DNA of 56,754 bases from Myxococcota bacterium (GTDB lineage: Bacteria; Myxococcota_A; Polyangia; Polyangiales; Polyangiaceae). This document shows positions 14,430 through 21,903 of the stretch, piece after piece. A program made the translations under genes and the position numbers. The stretch is taken from contig CAUJEM010000059.1 of the NCBI GenBank assembly GCA_963169915.1, forward strand, positions 1 through 56,754, read 5' to 3'. Position 1 is the first letter of the stretch. Each line of letters starts with the position of its first letter. The notes below the pieces were generated by a model. The model saw nothing but the letters and a program-made list of their open reading frames with translations. It searched no databases and was not told the DNA's origin.

Positions 14430-15883
14430 CGGCGCCGTCCATGCCGTCTCGACCGATCGACCAGAAGCTCGCGGTCGCCGTCGTCTACGTGGCCGCGCTG
14501 TTCATGACGATCATGGACGCCACCATCGTGAACGTGGCGCTCCCCGCGCTCGGCAACGAGTTTCAGGTCGAGTCTGCGGCCGTCAACGGCGTCGTCGTCT
14601 TCTATCTCGTCGCCCTGGCTGCGGCCATTCCAGTGTCGGGTTGGCTCGGTGACAAGCTCGGTGGACGCCGCGTCCTGCTCGGCGCGATCCTGCTCTTCGT
14701 GGTGGCCTCCGCGCTCTGCGGAGCTTCAGAGAGCCTGACCCAGCTCGAGGGCTTTCGTGTGCTGCAGGCGCTCGCCGGCGGGCTCATGACGCCGGTGGGG
14801 ATGGCGATGCTCTGGCGGGTGTTTCCACCGGCAGAGCGAGCGCGCGCCTCGGCGATCCTCGTGCTCCCCACGGCCCTCGCGCCCGCGCTCGGGCCCGTGC
14901 TCGGAGGGCACTTCGTCACCTATGTCTCGTGGCGCTGGGTGTTCTATGTGAACGTGCCGATCGGCGTCGCGGCGCTCGTCTTTGGGCTCGTGTCCCTGAC
15001 CGAGCAGCGCCGCGCCGAGGCCGGGGCCTTCGACCTCGCGGGGTTCGTCTTGGCGAGCGCCGGGCTCGGCCTGTTCATGTACGGGGTGTCGCAGGGCCCC
15101 TTCGTCGGCTGGAGGCAGCCGACGATCTTGGCGACGGTGCTGCTCGGGGTGGTCTTGTTGGTGACGCTCGTCGTCGTCCAGCTGCGCACGCCCGAGCCCT
15201 TGCTGAGGCTCCGCCTCCTCGCCGCGCGGCTGTTCGGCGTGTGCAACGCCGTCATGCTCCTCGGAGGGGTGGGCTTCATCGGGACGATGTACGTCGTCTC
15301 GCTCTTTTATCAGGACGCCCTCGGGCTGAGCGCAGCAGAGGCTGGGCTCAGCATCCTCCCCGAGGCGCTCGGCGTGATGGCTGGCTCGCAGCTCGTCGCG
15401 AAGGTCCTCTACCCGTCGCTCGGGCCTCGCCGCATCCTCGCCGGCGCGCTGACGCTCAACGCCGTCGCGATGGTCTCGCTGAGCGCGGTGGAGCCGAGCA
15501 CGAGCCTGTGGTGGCCTCGGGCCTCCTTGTTCATGCTGGGCGTCGGCATGTCGGGCGTGTTCATCCCGGTTCAGACCGCAGCCTTCGCGGCGACGTCGCA
15601 TCGGGACATGGGCGCCGCGACGACGCTGCTGAGCACGCAACAGCAGCTCGGAGGCGCCCTTGGAGTGGCCCTCTTGACGACCGTCTTCGTCGGCGTGGGC
15701 CCGGTGACGATGCTCGGCGGGCACCCCGCGCCCCATCTCCTCGCGTACCACGTGGCCTTCGGCGTCGCCGCTGGGGTGGCGCTCGTCGGCGCCGCGGTCG
15801 CGCTGGTGCTTCGAGACGCGGAGGCTGCGTCGACCATCACGCGGTGGCGGGGGCCGGACGGGAGCGGAGCGGGGACCCGGTGA
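14423..15883 (+). CDS. DHA2-family (EmrB/QacA-type) drug exporter
   Basis: A 486-residue major facilitator superfamily transporter of the 14-helix drug:H+ antiporter-2 family. Helix 1 contains FMTIMDATIVNVALP, the DHA2 motif D1, and the loop GDKLGGRRVLL is MFS motif A; helix 5 carries the PTALAPALGPVLGG motif C of exporters. It would pump hydrophobic or cationic compounds out across the inner membrane. It overlaps the SDR stop; GTG 14423, GTG 14426 and ATG 14441 are all possible starts. No membrane-fusion (EmrA-like) partner is next to it. Regulation by the MarR protein at the head of the cassette is likely. Confidence 0.92.
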   Translation: MVTAPSMPSRPIDQKLAVAVVYVAALFMTIMDATIVNVALPALGNEFQVESAAVNGVVVFYLVALAAAIPVSGWLGDKLGGRRVLLGAILLFVVASALCGASESLTQLEGFRVLQALAGGLMTPVGMAMLWRVFPPAERARASAILVLPTALAPALGPVLGGHFVTYVSWRWVFYVNVPIGVAALVFGLVSLTEQRRAEAGAFDLAGFVLASAGLGLFMYGVSQGPFVGWRQPTILATVLLGVVLLVTLVVVQLRTPEPLLRLRLLAARLFGVCNAVMLLGGVGFIGTMYVVSLFYQDALGLSAAEAGLSILPEALGVMAGSQLVAKVLYPSLGPRRILAGALTLNAVAMVSLSAVEPSTSLWWPRASLFMLGVGMSGVFIPVQTAAFAATSHRDMGAATTLLSTQQQLGGALGVALLTTVFVGVGPVTMLGGHPAPHLLAYHVAFGVAAGVALVGAAVALVLRDAEAASTITRWRGPDGSGAGTR

Positions 15884-16085
15884 GCCCGGCGCGCGCCCCG
15901 TCTCGACGCCTGCCACGGGGCGCTGGGGTCCACGCGTCACCGCGGGGCTCGCGACGCGGTCGAGGCTTCGGGGCGGAGCCCTCGAAGAGAGGGCACGACG
16001 CGGGCCCGTGACGCGCTCGCCTCGTGGCCTTCACGTCAGCGCCTTCGTCCCGCACCACGCGGCGAGACCGGCACGGCTGGGCGCC

Positions 16086-16613
16086 TCAGAGCTCGGTGGG
16101 GCGCCGGCCGCGCAGCACGATGTCCCACCAACCGAACTGCACCGCGAGCAGGTGATCGAGCTGCCAGGTGCCGCAGTCGATGCCGTCGCCGTGGCGCCGA
16201 GGGATGGGCTCGAGCTCCTCGGGCGTGGGGAGGCAGTACGCCGCGAGCGCCGAGCCCTGCAGCAGGTGCAGCACCCCCGGCGAGAAGCCGGCGCCTGCGT
16301 AGGCCAGCGCGGTGGACATGGGCATGGCCGCGAGATCTTGCAGCGCGTAAGGGATCTTCTCGTCCACCGTCCCGGCGCTGTCTTGATACTTGCACTCGAG
16401 CGCCAGCGCGCGCCCGGTGGCGGGCTGGAGCAGGAACAGATCCACGCGGCGCTGCTTGCCGATGATGGAGGTGCCGAGCGCTACCTCCTCGTACAGCTCG
16501 ATGCCACGATCATCGTACGCAGAGAGGAGGTAGCGCGCGATGAGCTTGCGGTAGTCGTTACCGGTCACGCCCGGAGTGTCGCCCGCGCGCCGGGCCACGT
16601 CGAGGGGGCTCAC
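16086..16613 (-). CDS. PD-(D/E)XK nuclease, probable restriction endonuclease
   Basis: A 175-residue protein with the PD-(D/E)XK nuclease pattern: RVDLFLL, 7 residues, then LALECKYQ, giving the catalytic Asp and the E-x-K. The sequence GTVDEKIPYALQDL and a Cys-rich middle follow. It starts inside the DNA methyltransferase gene on the same strand, overlapping by up to 56 nt, so it is most likely the cognate endonuclease of a type II restriction-modification pair. The start is uncertain: GTG 16613 is given; GTG 16568, beginning just before NDYRKLIARYL and overlapping the methylase end by only 11 nt, fits the fold better. The recognition site is unknown. Confidence 0.75.
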   Translation of the reverse strand: MSPLDVARRAGDTPGVTGNDYRKLIARYLLSAYDDRGIELYEEVALGTSIIGKQRRVDLFLLQPATGRALALECKYQDSAGTVDEKIPYALQDLAAMPMSTALAYAGAGFSPGVLHLLQGSALAAYCLPTPEELEPIPRRHGDGIDCGTWQLDHLLAVQFGWWDIVLRGRRPTEL

Positions 16614-17370
16614 CCAGCGCCGCGAGGCGCGCGCGAGCCAGCTCGAGCGCGGGCTCCGCGACGTCCGCGCCCGCGAAGTGGCGGCCGTGCTTCAGCGCCG
16701 CCACGCCGACGGCGCCGGAGCCGAAGAAGGGATCCACCACGAGCTGCTCGGGCTCGCTGCTCTGTGTGATGAGCTGCTCGATCAGCTCCACCGGCTTCTC
16801 CGTAGGGTAGCCCCCGCGGATCCGGGCGGCCTGCAGGACGTCCGGCACGCCGAGATCCGCCAGGCGGCGCTTGCCCTTCTCGAAGAACAGGATGAACTCA
16901 TAGCGCGCGCGGTAGTGGTAGCCCATGCCCAGCTTGAGCTTGTCCCACACGAGCGGCTTCCAGAACTTGAAGCCGGCCGCCTCCGCCGCGGGCTTGGCCA
17001 CGAACAGCGTCTCTTGATCGCAGAAGAGGTAAAAGTGACGGTCCCGCTTCAGGACGCGGTAGGCCTCGCGGAACAGCTCCGGGAAGCGCGCGTTGGGGAA
17101 GACGGGAAACCAGTCGTTGCTGCTGGCCCTGCTGCGCTTTAGGCGCGTGGTGGTGCCGACGGCGCGGTGCTTCTCCAGCGACTCATACGGCGGATCGGTG
17201 ACGATGAGGTCCACGCTGTCGCTCGGGAGGCCCTGGAGCCAGTGGAGGGCGTCCGCTTGGGAGAGCTGGTACGACGGCCGTGGCGCGGGCGCTCCTGCTG
17301 GGCTCATGGGGCGCGGCGGAGCGTGAGGCTCGCTGAAGAGCGGGGGCTGGTAGACGCTGGCGTCGTGCAT
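16558..17370 (-). CDS. Beta-class DNA methyltransferase of an R-M system
   Basis: A 270-residue site-specific DNA methyltransferase using S-adenosylmethionine. The catalytic motif IV, TDPPY (about residue 58), precedes the SAM-binding motif I, DPFFGSGAVG (about residue 215); this order defines the beta group of N6-adenine/N4-cytosine enzymes. DPPY is compatible with either base. The last 20 residues are Arg/Pro-rich and overlap the nuclease gene, which suggests translational coupling of endonuclease to methylase. Two 13-bp direct repeats lie 42-73 bases upstream and may be autoregulatory. Start ATG 17370 lacks a clear ribosome site; ATG 17307 is an alternative. Confidence 0.88.
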   Translation of the reverse strand: MHDASVYQPPLFSEPHAPPRPMSPAGAPAPRPSYQLSQADALHWLQGLPSDSVDLIVTDPPYESLEKHRAVGTTTRLKRSRASSNDWFPVFPNARFPELFREAYRVLKRDRHFYLFCDQETLFVAKPAAEAAGFKFWKPLVWDKLKLGMGYHYRARYEFILFFEKGKRRLADLGVPDVLQAARIRGGYPTEKPVELIEQLITQSSEPEQLVVDPFFGSGAVGVAALKHGRHFAGADVAEPALELARARLAALGEPPRRGPARGRHSGRDR

Positions 17371-17411
17371 CGGAGGGAGCCTACCGGGCGCGCCGCGCGC
17401 GCGGGGTCAGC

Positions 17412-17443
17412 CAATGTCCGAGGGGACGAGCAATGTCCGAGGG
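17412..17443. repeat. Pair of 13-bp direct repeats upstream of the methyltransferase
   Basis: CAATGTCCGAGGG occurs at 17412-17424 and again, identically, at 17431-17443, a period of 19 bases. The pair lies in the 91-bp gap between the methyltransferase start and the preceding lipoprotein gene's stop. Tandem operator sites are common before restriction-modification genes, where they bind a controller protein or the methylase itself. No controller gene was seen nearby. Confidence 0.6.
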
Positions 17444-17461
17444 AGGCGAGGCCCGCCTGGC

Positions 17462-18058
17462 TCACGGCGCCGGGGCCGTGAGCCGGCACAGCCCGCCAGC
17501 GCCCGTCCCACGGCCGTAGGGGGACGGGCCGCGAGCGCGCATCCAGGTGGCGCCCTTGCCCTGGGGCTTGGGGATGATGGCGCCGAGCGTGATGGGGCGC
17601 CCGAGCGAGGCCGTCTCCACCGTGACGATGACGTCTTCGCCTTGGCGCTCGTAGCCCCAGTAGGAGGCCCCGAGCGAGCCGGCGGGCGCCTGGGCGCAGG
17701 GGATGCCCGTCGTCGTCAGCGCGAGCACCTGCTGCTCGGTGGGGTCGGTGGCGGGCGGGGCGCCGGCCCACTGGAACGCAGGGTCGCTCGGCTGGCCCAC
17801 CGTCACCCCGAGGCACGCGCAGCGGGTCGCGCCGGTGCCTTTCAGGCTCAGATCGTGGCGGGCCCCGAGCATGGCGACCTCCGCCGAGCTGGGCTCGGCC
17901 AGCGTCTCCCGTGGCGTAGCGTCGCTCTCGCTCTCGTCCTCCTCTTCGCCTTGCGCGCGCGCGGAGGCTTGCGCCTTGGCGTCGACCGAGACGGAGGCGC
18001 GACAGCCAGTGAAGGCGAACAGACCCAGGACGAGACCGTAGAGCAGGGGGCGGCGCAC
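17462..18058 (-). CDS. Predicted lipoprotein, function unknown
   Basis: A 198-residue predicted lipoprotein with a hydrophobic signal ending FTGC (Cys19) and then an acidic Glu/Asp/Ser-rich spacer (about residues 35-58). The globular part has Cys pairs (CACLGVTVGQPSDPAFQW) and a C-terminal region of alternating strands. I do not recognise the family. The start is a GTG at 18058, chosen for the signal peptide. It lies after an SUMF1-type lipoprotein gene on the same strand, 98 bases apart, and before the R-M genes, with no obvious functional tie. Confidence 0.65.
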   Translation of the reverse strand: MRRPLLYGLVLGLFAFTGCRASVSVDAKAQASARAQGEEEDESESDATPRETLAEPSSAEVAMLGARHDLSLKGTGATRCACLGVTVGQPSDPAFQWAGAPPATDPTEQQVLALTTTGIPCAQAPAGSLGASYWGYERQGEDVIVTVETASLGRPITLGAIIPKPQGKGATWMRARGPSPYGRGTGAGGLCRLTAPAP

Positions 18059-18156
18059 GCCCGCATCGTGCTACGTGCGGCTCTTGGAGGGCAAATCCGT
18101 CGCCGGTGCGCGGGGAAATCTGGCAATTCCCAGGGGGTGAGGGGGCGCCCCGCGAC

Positions 18157-19107
18157 CTAACGGGCGTCTTGGCAGCAGCGAAAGCCCGCCTCGTAGCCGT
18201 AGTCTTCTTCCTTGTGGAAGGTCACCGTCGGCCGGCAGCGGTTGCGCACGGGGCCCCACCAGCCGCCCTTGAGGCCGCTGCGGTTCGGAGGCTCCTTGCC
18301 GGGCAGCTCCACCCACTCGTTGACGTTGCCGTTGAGGTCGAAGGCGCCTGCCCAAGAGGTGCAGCTCAGCCGGTCCCCGATGCGGTGGCGCTGGTCGAGC
18401 CGGGCGAGCTCCGCGCGGCAGTCCGGCTCCGTGAGGCAGCGGTCGTACTCGGGCCAGGTCCGTGAGTGATCCGGAAAGCGATAGTCCTGGTCGATGTTGC
18501 ACTTGTCTGGCTCACGGACGAAGCCCGTGGCGTAGGGCGTCATCTCCGGGCCCTCGCACGCGAAGTTGAATTCGTCCTCCGTGCACAGGCGCTTGCCGGC
18601 GGAGGCGCAGAGCTGCTTGGCGTGCCGCCACGACGTGAACACGCGCGGCAGCTCACCGAGCCGATTGGGCCACTCGAAGCGATCCACGCAGTAGCTGAGG
18701 TGTCGTCGCTCCTTGGACACGCAGGTGGACGGCTCCGCGTAGCGGAGGCAGCGCTCGCTCACCGTTTTGTCCTTCGGGTTCTTCGCGTACTCCGGGTGGT
18801 GCTCGACGCAGCGCTGGGTGAGCGCGGGGCAGTACTCGCCCTCGACGCGCACCATGTCCTCCGGGCAGCCGCGGGAGCTGCCGGGCCAGGCTCGTCCGCT
18901 CGGCGCGGAGGCGCTGGGCGCTGGCGTGGCGGACGGGGTGGCCGAGCCTGGCGCCGCGGGAGGTGGAGCGCCCGCGTCACCGGGCGTGCCCGGCGCGGCC
19001 GAGGCGCTCGGAGCCTCTCCGGAGCTGGTCGCCGCCGCGCCGCGCCGACACCCGCCGAGCGCCGCGCTGACGACGATGAGGGCGATGAGCGGGGCCCAGC
19101 GGCGCAT
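18157..19107 (-). CDS. SUMF1/formylglycine-generating-enzyme-like lipoprotein
   Basis: A 316-residue predicted lipoprotein: signal peptide ending LGGC (Cys20), a Ser/Ala/Pro-rich spacer to about residue 75, then an FGE-sulfatase (SUMF1) fold with CVDRFEWPN, GKRLCTEDEFNFACEG, DLNGNVNEWV, KGGWWGP and GFRCC. These are the family hallmarks. True formylglycine enzymes oxidise a Cys of sulfatases, but most bacterial lipoprotein members are thought to be ligand- or structure-type proteins; no sulfatase is in the window. It is rich in Cys (many probably disulfide-bonded), which fits an extracytoplasmic location. Confidence 0.87.
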   Translation of the reverse strand: MRRWAPLIALIVVSAALGGCRRGAAATSSGEAPSASAAPGTPGDAGAPPPAAPGSATPSATPAPSASAPSGRAWPGSSRGCPEDMVRVEGEYCPALTQRCVEHHPEYAKNPKDKTVSERCLRYAEPSTCVSKERRHLSYCVDRFEWPNRLGELPRVFTSWRHAKQLCASAGKRLCTEDEFNFACEGPEMTPYATGFVREPDKCNIDQDYRFPDHSRTWPEYDRCLTEPDCRAELARLDQRHRIGDRLSCTSWAGAFDLNGNVNEWVELPGKEPPNRSGLKGGWWGPVRNRCRPTVTFHKEEDYGYEAGFRCCQDAR

Positions 19108-19463
19108 GCGGCTTGCTTAGCAGCTCTGGGGGTGAGGTGAAGCGTCGCCGCCGAGCAGCGCCGCGAGCTCGAGGCCGAGCGCTTCGCGAGCTGCGCCGCG
19201 GCCATCGCCGCCGGACACGACGAGCGCGCGCGTGGACGTCACGACCGAGGCGCTCCAGCAGCGCGTCATTGGCGAGCGCTACCCTGAGGCGCAGGCGCTC
19301 AGCCGCGCGGAGCGCGGCGCCCTCGAGGGCCTGCAGCGCCATCCCTGCGCCGGCGGGCGCGAGGAGCCGGGGCGCCCCTGGGGTCGTCGCGCGCGAGAGC
19401 CGCGACGCCGCCGAGCGCCTGAAGAGGCTCATCCTCCGGGCCGGCGGTGATAGGCTGGGCGCC
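19108..19463. other. 356-bp gap with no supported gene
   Basis: This stretch separates the SUMF1-like gene and the ATPase gene. Several frames are open because of the GC content, including an in-frame Arg-rich extension of the ATPase and a minus-strand frame, but none has a recognisable domain, ribosome site or typical composition. A decayed neighbour of the ATPase, such as a FliH/SctL-type gene, is conceivable; I found no matching motif. The promoter for the ATPase gene must lie here. Confidence 0.5.
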
Positions 19464-20771
19464 GTGGATCTCGCAGCCCTTCGCGCAGCGCTGGCGGAGA
19501 CTCCCACGCTGCGCGCGGTGGGGAGCGTGCGGGCGGTCATCGGGCTCACGCTCCACGTGAGCCTGGTCGGCGCGCGCGTGGGGGACGCCGTCCTCATCCA
19601 GCGGCGCGGTGAGGCGCTGCTGGGCGAGGTGGTGGGCTTCCGCGAGGGCGAGGCGATCGTGCTGCCCTTGGGAGATCCGAGCGGCGTCGGGCCGGAGGAT
19701 GAGGTGCGGTCCACGGGCGGGCCCTTGAGGGTGGCGGCGGGTGAGGCGCTGCTCGGGCGGGTGCTCGACGGGCTCGGCCGCCCGCTCGATGGGCGGCCCC
19801 TGCCCGAGGGGCTCGCGCAGGTGCCGGTGGAGCGGCCACCCCCCAGCGCCCTCGGGCGTCGCCCCGTGCGCGCGCCGCTGACCACGGGCGTCCGCGCGAT
19901 CGACGGCCTGCTCACGATCGGCGAGGGGCAGCGCGTGGGGCTCTTCGCGGGGAGCGGCGTCGGCAAGAGCACGCTGCTCGGCGCCATCACGCGCGGCACG
20001 AGCGCGGACGTCGTGGTGGTGGCCCTGGTCGGCGAGCGTGGGCGCGAGGTGGGGGAGTTCTTGGAGCAGTCTCTGGGTGAGGCGGGGCGGGCGCGCTCGG
20101 TCGTGGTGGTGGCGACCAGCGACGCGCCGGCGCTCGAGCGCCTCAAGGCGGCGCAGGTCGCCACCAGCGTGGCGGAGTCCTTTCGCGACGCCGGGCAGCG
20201 CGTGCTCTTGCTGGTGGACTCGGTGACGCGCGTGGCGCGCGCGCAGCGTGAGGTGGGGCTGGCGGCCGGGGAGCCCCCGGCGCGGCGCGGCTATCCGCCC
20301 AGCGTCTTCGCGCTGTTGCCCCGCCTGCTCGAGCGCAGCGGGCAAGGGGAGCGCGGGAGCATCACGGCGCTCTACACGGTGCTGGTCGAGGGTGGAGACA
20401 TGGACGAGCCCATCGCGGACGAGGTGCGCGGTATCCTCGACGGTCACGTGGTGCTCAGCCGGGCGCTGGCCGCGCGGGGACACTACCCGGCCATCGACAT
20501 CCCCGCCTCTTTGTCCCGCGTGATGGGCGCCGTCGTGAGCCCGGCGCACGCGGCCGCGGCGCGCGCGCTGCGCGAGCTCGTGGGAGCCTACGAAGAGAAG
20601 CGCGAGCTCATCGGCTTGGGCGCCTACGTGGCGGGGGCGGAGCCGCGCGTCGACCGCGCGCGCGCGCTCTGGCCCGAGGTGGAGCGCTTCTTGTGTCAAC
20701 CCGAGGGGCCCGTGCCCTGGGAGACCACGCTCGCGCAGCTGCGCGCCTTGGCGGCGCGCGCCGAGGCCTAG
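19464..20771 (+). CDS. FliI/SctN-type secretion ATPase, orphan
   Basis: A 435-residue ATPase of the flagellar/type III secretion family (FliI, YscN/SctN), related to F1-beta. An N-terminal beta-barrel domain is followed by Walker A GSGVGKST (about residues 163-170), Walker B VLLLVDS and the signature ARRGYPPSVFALLPRLLERSG. The C-terminus is complete. Such ATPases form hexamers under the export gate and unfold substrates. The start is taken as GTG 19464, giving a normal length; the upstream extension is low-complexity. No other flagellar or type III secretion gene occurs in the window, so it is either a detached part of a system located elsewhere or a repurposed ATPase. Confidence 0.9.
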   Translation: MDLAALRAALAETPTLRAVGSVRAVIGLTLHVSLVGARVGDAVLIQRRGEALLGEVVGFREGEAIVLPLGDPSGVGPEDEVRSTGGPLRVAAGEALLGRVLDGLGRPLDGRPLPEGLAQVPVERPPPSALGRRPVRAPLTTGVRAIDGLLTIGEGQRVGLFAGSGVGKSTLLGAITRGTSADVVVVALVGERGREVGEFLEQSLGEAGRARSVVVVATSDAPALERLKAAQVATSVAESFRDAGQRVLLLVDSVTRVARAQREVGLAAGEPPARRGYPPSVFALLPRLLERSGQGERGSITALYTVLVEGGDMDEPIADEVRGILDGHVVLSRALAARGHYPAIDIPASLSRVMGAVVSPAHAAAARALRELVGAYEEKRELIGLGAYVAGAEPRVDRARALWPEVERFLCQPEGPVPWETTLAQLRALAARAEA

Positions 20772-20782
20772 TCAGCGGCGGC

Positions 20783-21853
20783 TCACTCGGGGCGGCCCAG
20801 CTCGGCGTCTAGCGCTTCGAGGAGCTGTCGCGCCTTCTTGCTCACCTTCTTGGGGACCGTCACGCTGAACACGACGTGCAGATCTCCGCGACCGCGGCGG
20901 TTGACGACGGGCATGCCGCTGCCCTTGAGGGAGAGCACCTGCCCGGGCTGAGTGCCTGCGCGCACCTCCACCGCGACGGGTGAGCCGTCCGGGAGCGACA
21001 CCTCCAGCGTGGTGCCGAGGGCCGCCTGAGAAAAGCTGAGGGACTCACGCGCGATGAGATCATTGCCCTGGCGCTCCAGGCGCTCATCCGCGCCGACGTT
21101 GACGTCCACGTAGAGATCACCCGGCGGTGCGTCGGGAGGGCCCGGCATGCCCTGCGCGGGCACCCGCAGCCGCTGGCCGGTGTCGATGCCGGGCGGGAAG
21201 CTGACGAGCACCGTGCGCCGCTTCTCCAGGTAGCCCACGCCCTGGCACGTCTCGCAGGGCTCCTTGATGACCTCACCGCGGCCGCGACAGCGGCCACAGG
21301 TGGAGGCGAAGGTGATGAAGCCGCGCTGGGTGCTGACCTGCCCGCGCCCCCCACACTGACCACAGCGCTCGGGCTTGCTCCCGGCCTTGGCGCCGGAGGC
21401 GCCGCACCCCTCGCAGGGGACGTGCCCGTCCACGCTGACCTCGTGCTTACAGCCGGTGAAGGCGTCCTTCAGGCTGATGGTGGCCTCCACGCGGACGTCT
21501 TGGCCGCGGTCCGGGGCGCGCCGGCGCCCGCCTTGCGGCTGAAACCCGCCAAAAAAATCCGCAAACATGTCTTGGAATTGGCTGAGGATATCCCCGATGC
21601 CGACCCCAGAAAAATCCACGCCGCCGTTGAGGCCCGCGTGCCCGAAGCGGTCGTAGGCGCCGCGCTTCTGCTCGTCCGACAAGACGCTGTAGGCCTCGGT
21701 GATCTCCTTGAACTTGGCCTCTGCGCCCGCGTCACCGGGGTTGCGATCCGGGTGATACTTCATGGCGAGCGCGCGATAGGCCCGCCGGACCCCGTCATGA
21801 TCGACGTCCCGCGCGACGCCGAGGATCTCGTAGTAATCACCCTTTGCCGACAT
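20783..21853 (-). CDS. dnaJ: Chaperone DnaJ (Hsp40)
   Basis: A 356-residue canonical type I Hsp40 that stimulates DnaK ATPase and delivers unfolded substrates. It has a J-domain (residues 1-70) with the HPD tripeptide in KYHPDRN, a Gly/Phe-rich linker (FADFFGGFQPQGG), four zinc-finger repeats of the form CxxCxGxG (CEGCGASG, CGQCGGRG, CGRCRGRG, CETCQGVG) and two C-terminal substrate-binding domains. ATG 21853 gives the standard start MSAKGDYYEILGV. It is 51 bases after the methyltransferase/coiled-coil gene and converges with the ATPase gene. No dnaK or grpE is nearby. Confidence 0.96.
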   Translation of the reverse strand: MSAKGDYYEILGVARDVDHDGVRRAYRALAMKYHPDRNPGDAGAEAKFKEITEAYSVLSDEQKRGAYDRFGHAGLNGGVDFSGVGIGDILSQFQDMFADFFGGFQPQGGRRRAPDRGQDVRVEATISLKDAFTGCKHEVSVDGHVPCEGCGASGAKAGSKPERCGQCGGRGQVSTQRGFITFASTCGRCRGRGEVIKEPCETCQGVGYLEKRRTVLVSFPPGIDTGQRLRVPAQGMPGPPDAPPGDLYVDVNVGADERLERQGNDLIARESLSFSQAALGTTLEVSLPDGSPVAVEVRAGTQPGQVLSLKGSGMPVVNRRGRGDLHVVFSVTVPKKVSKKARQLLEALDAELGRPE

Positions 21854-21903
21854 GAACACTCTAAGCGCTGAGCGAGCTGAAGCTAAGGCCGCCGCCGCCG
21901 CTG

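Noticed and set aside
19113-19463. N-terminal extension of the secretion ATPase
   Set aside because: Arg-rich low-complexity sequence with no family counterpart; the normal-length protein begins at GTG 19464.
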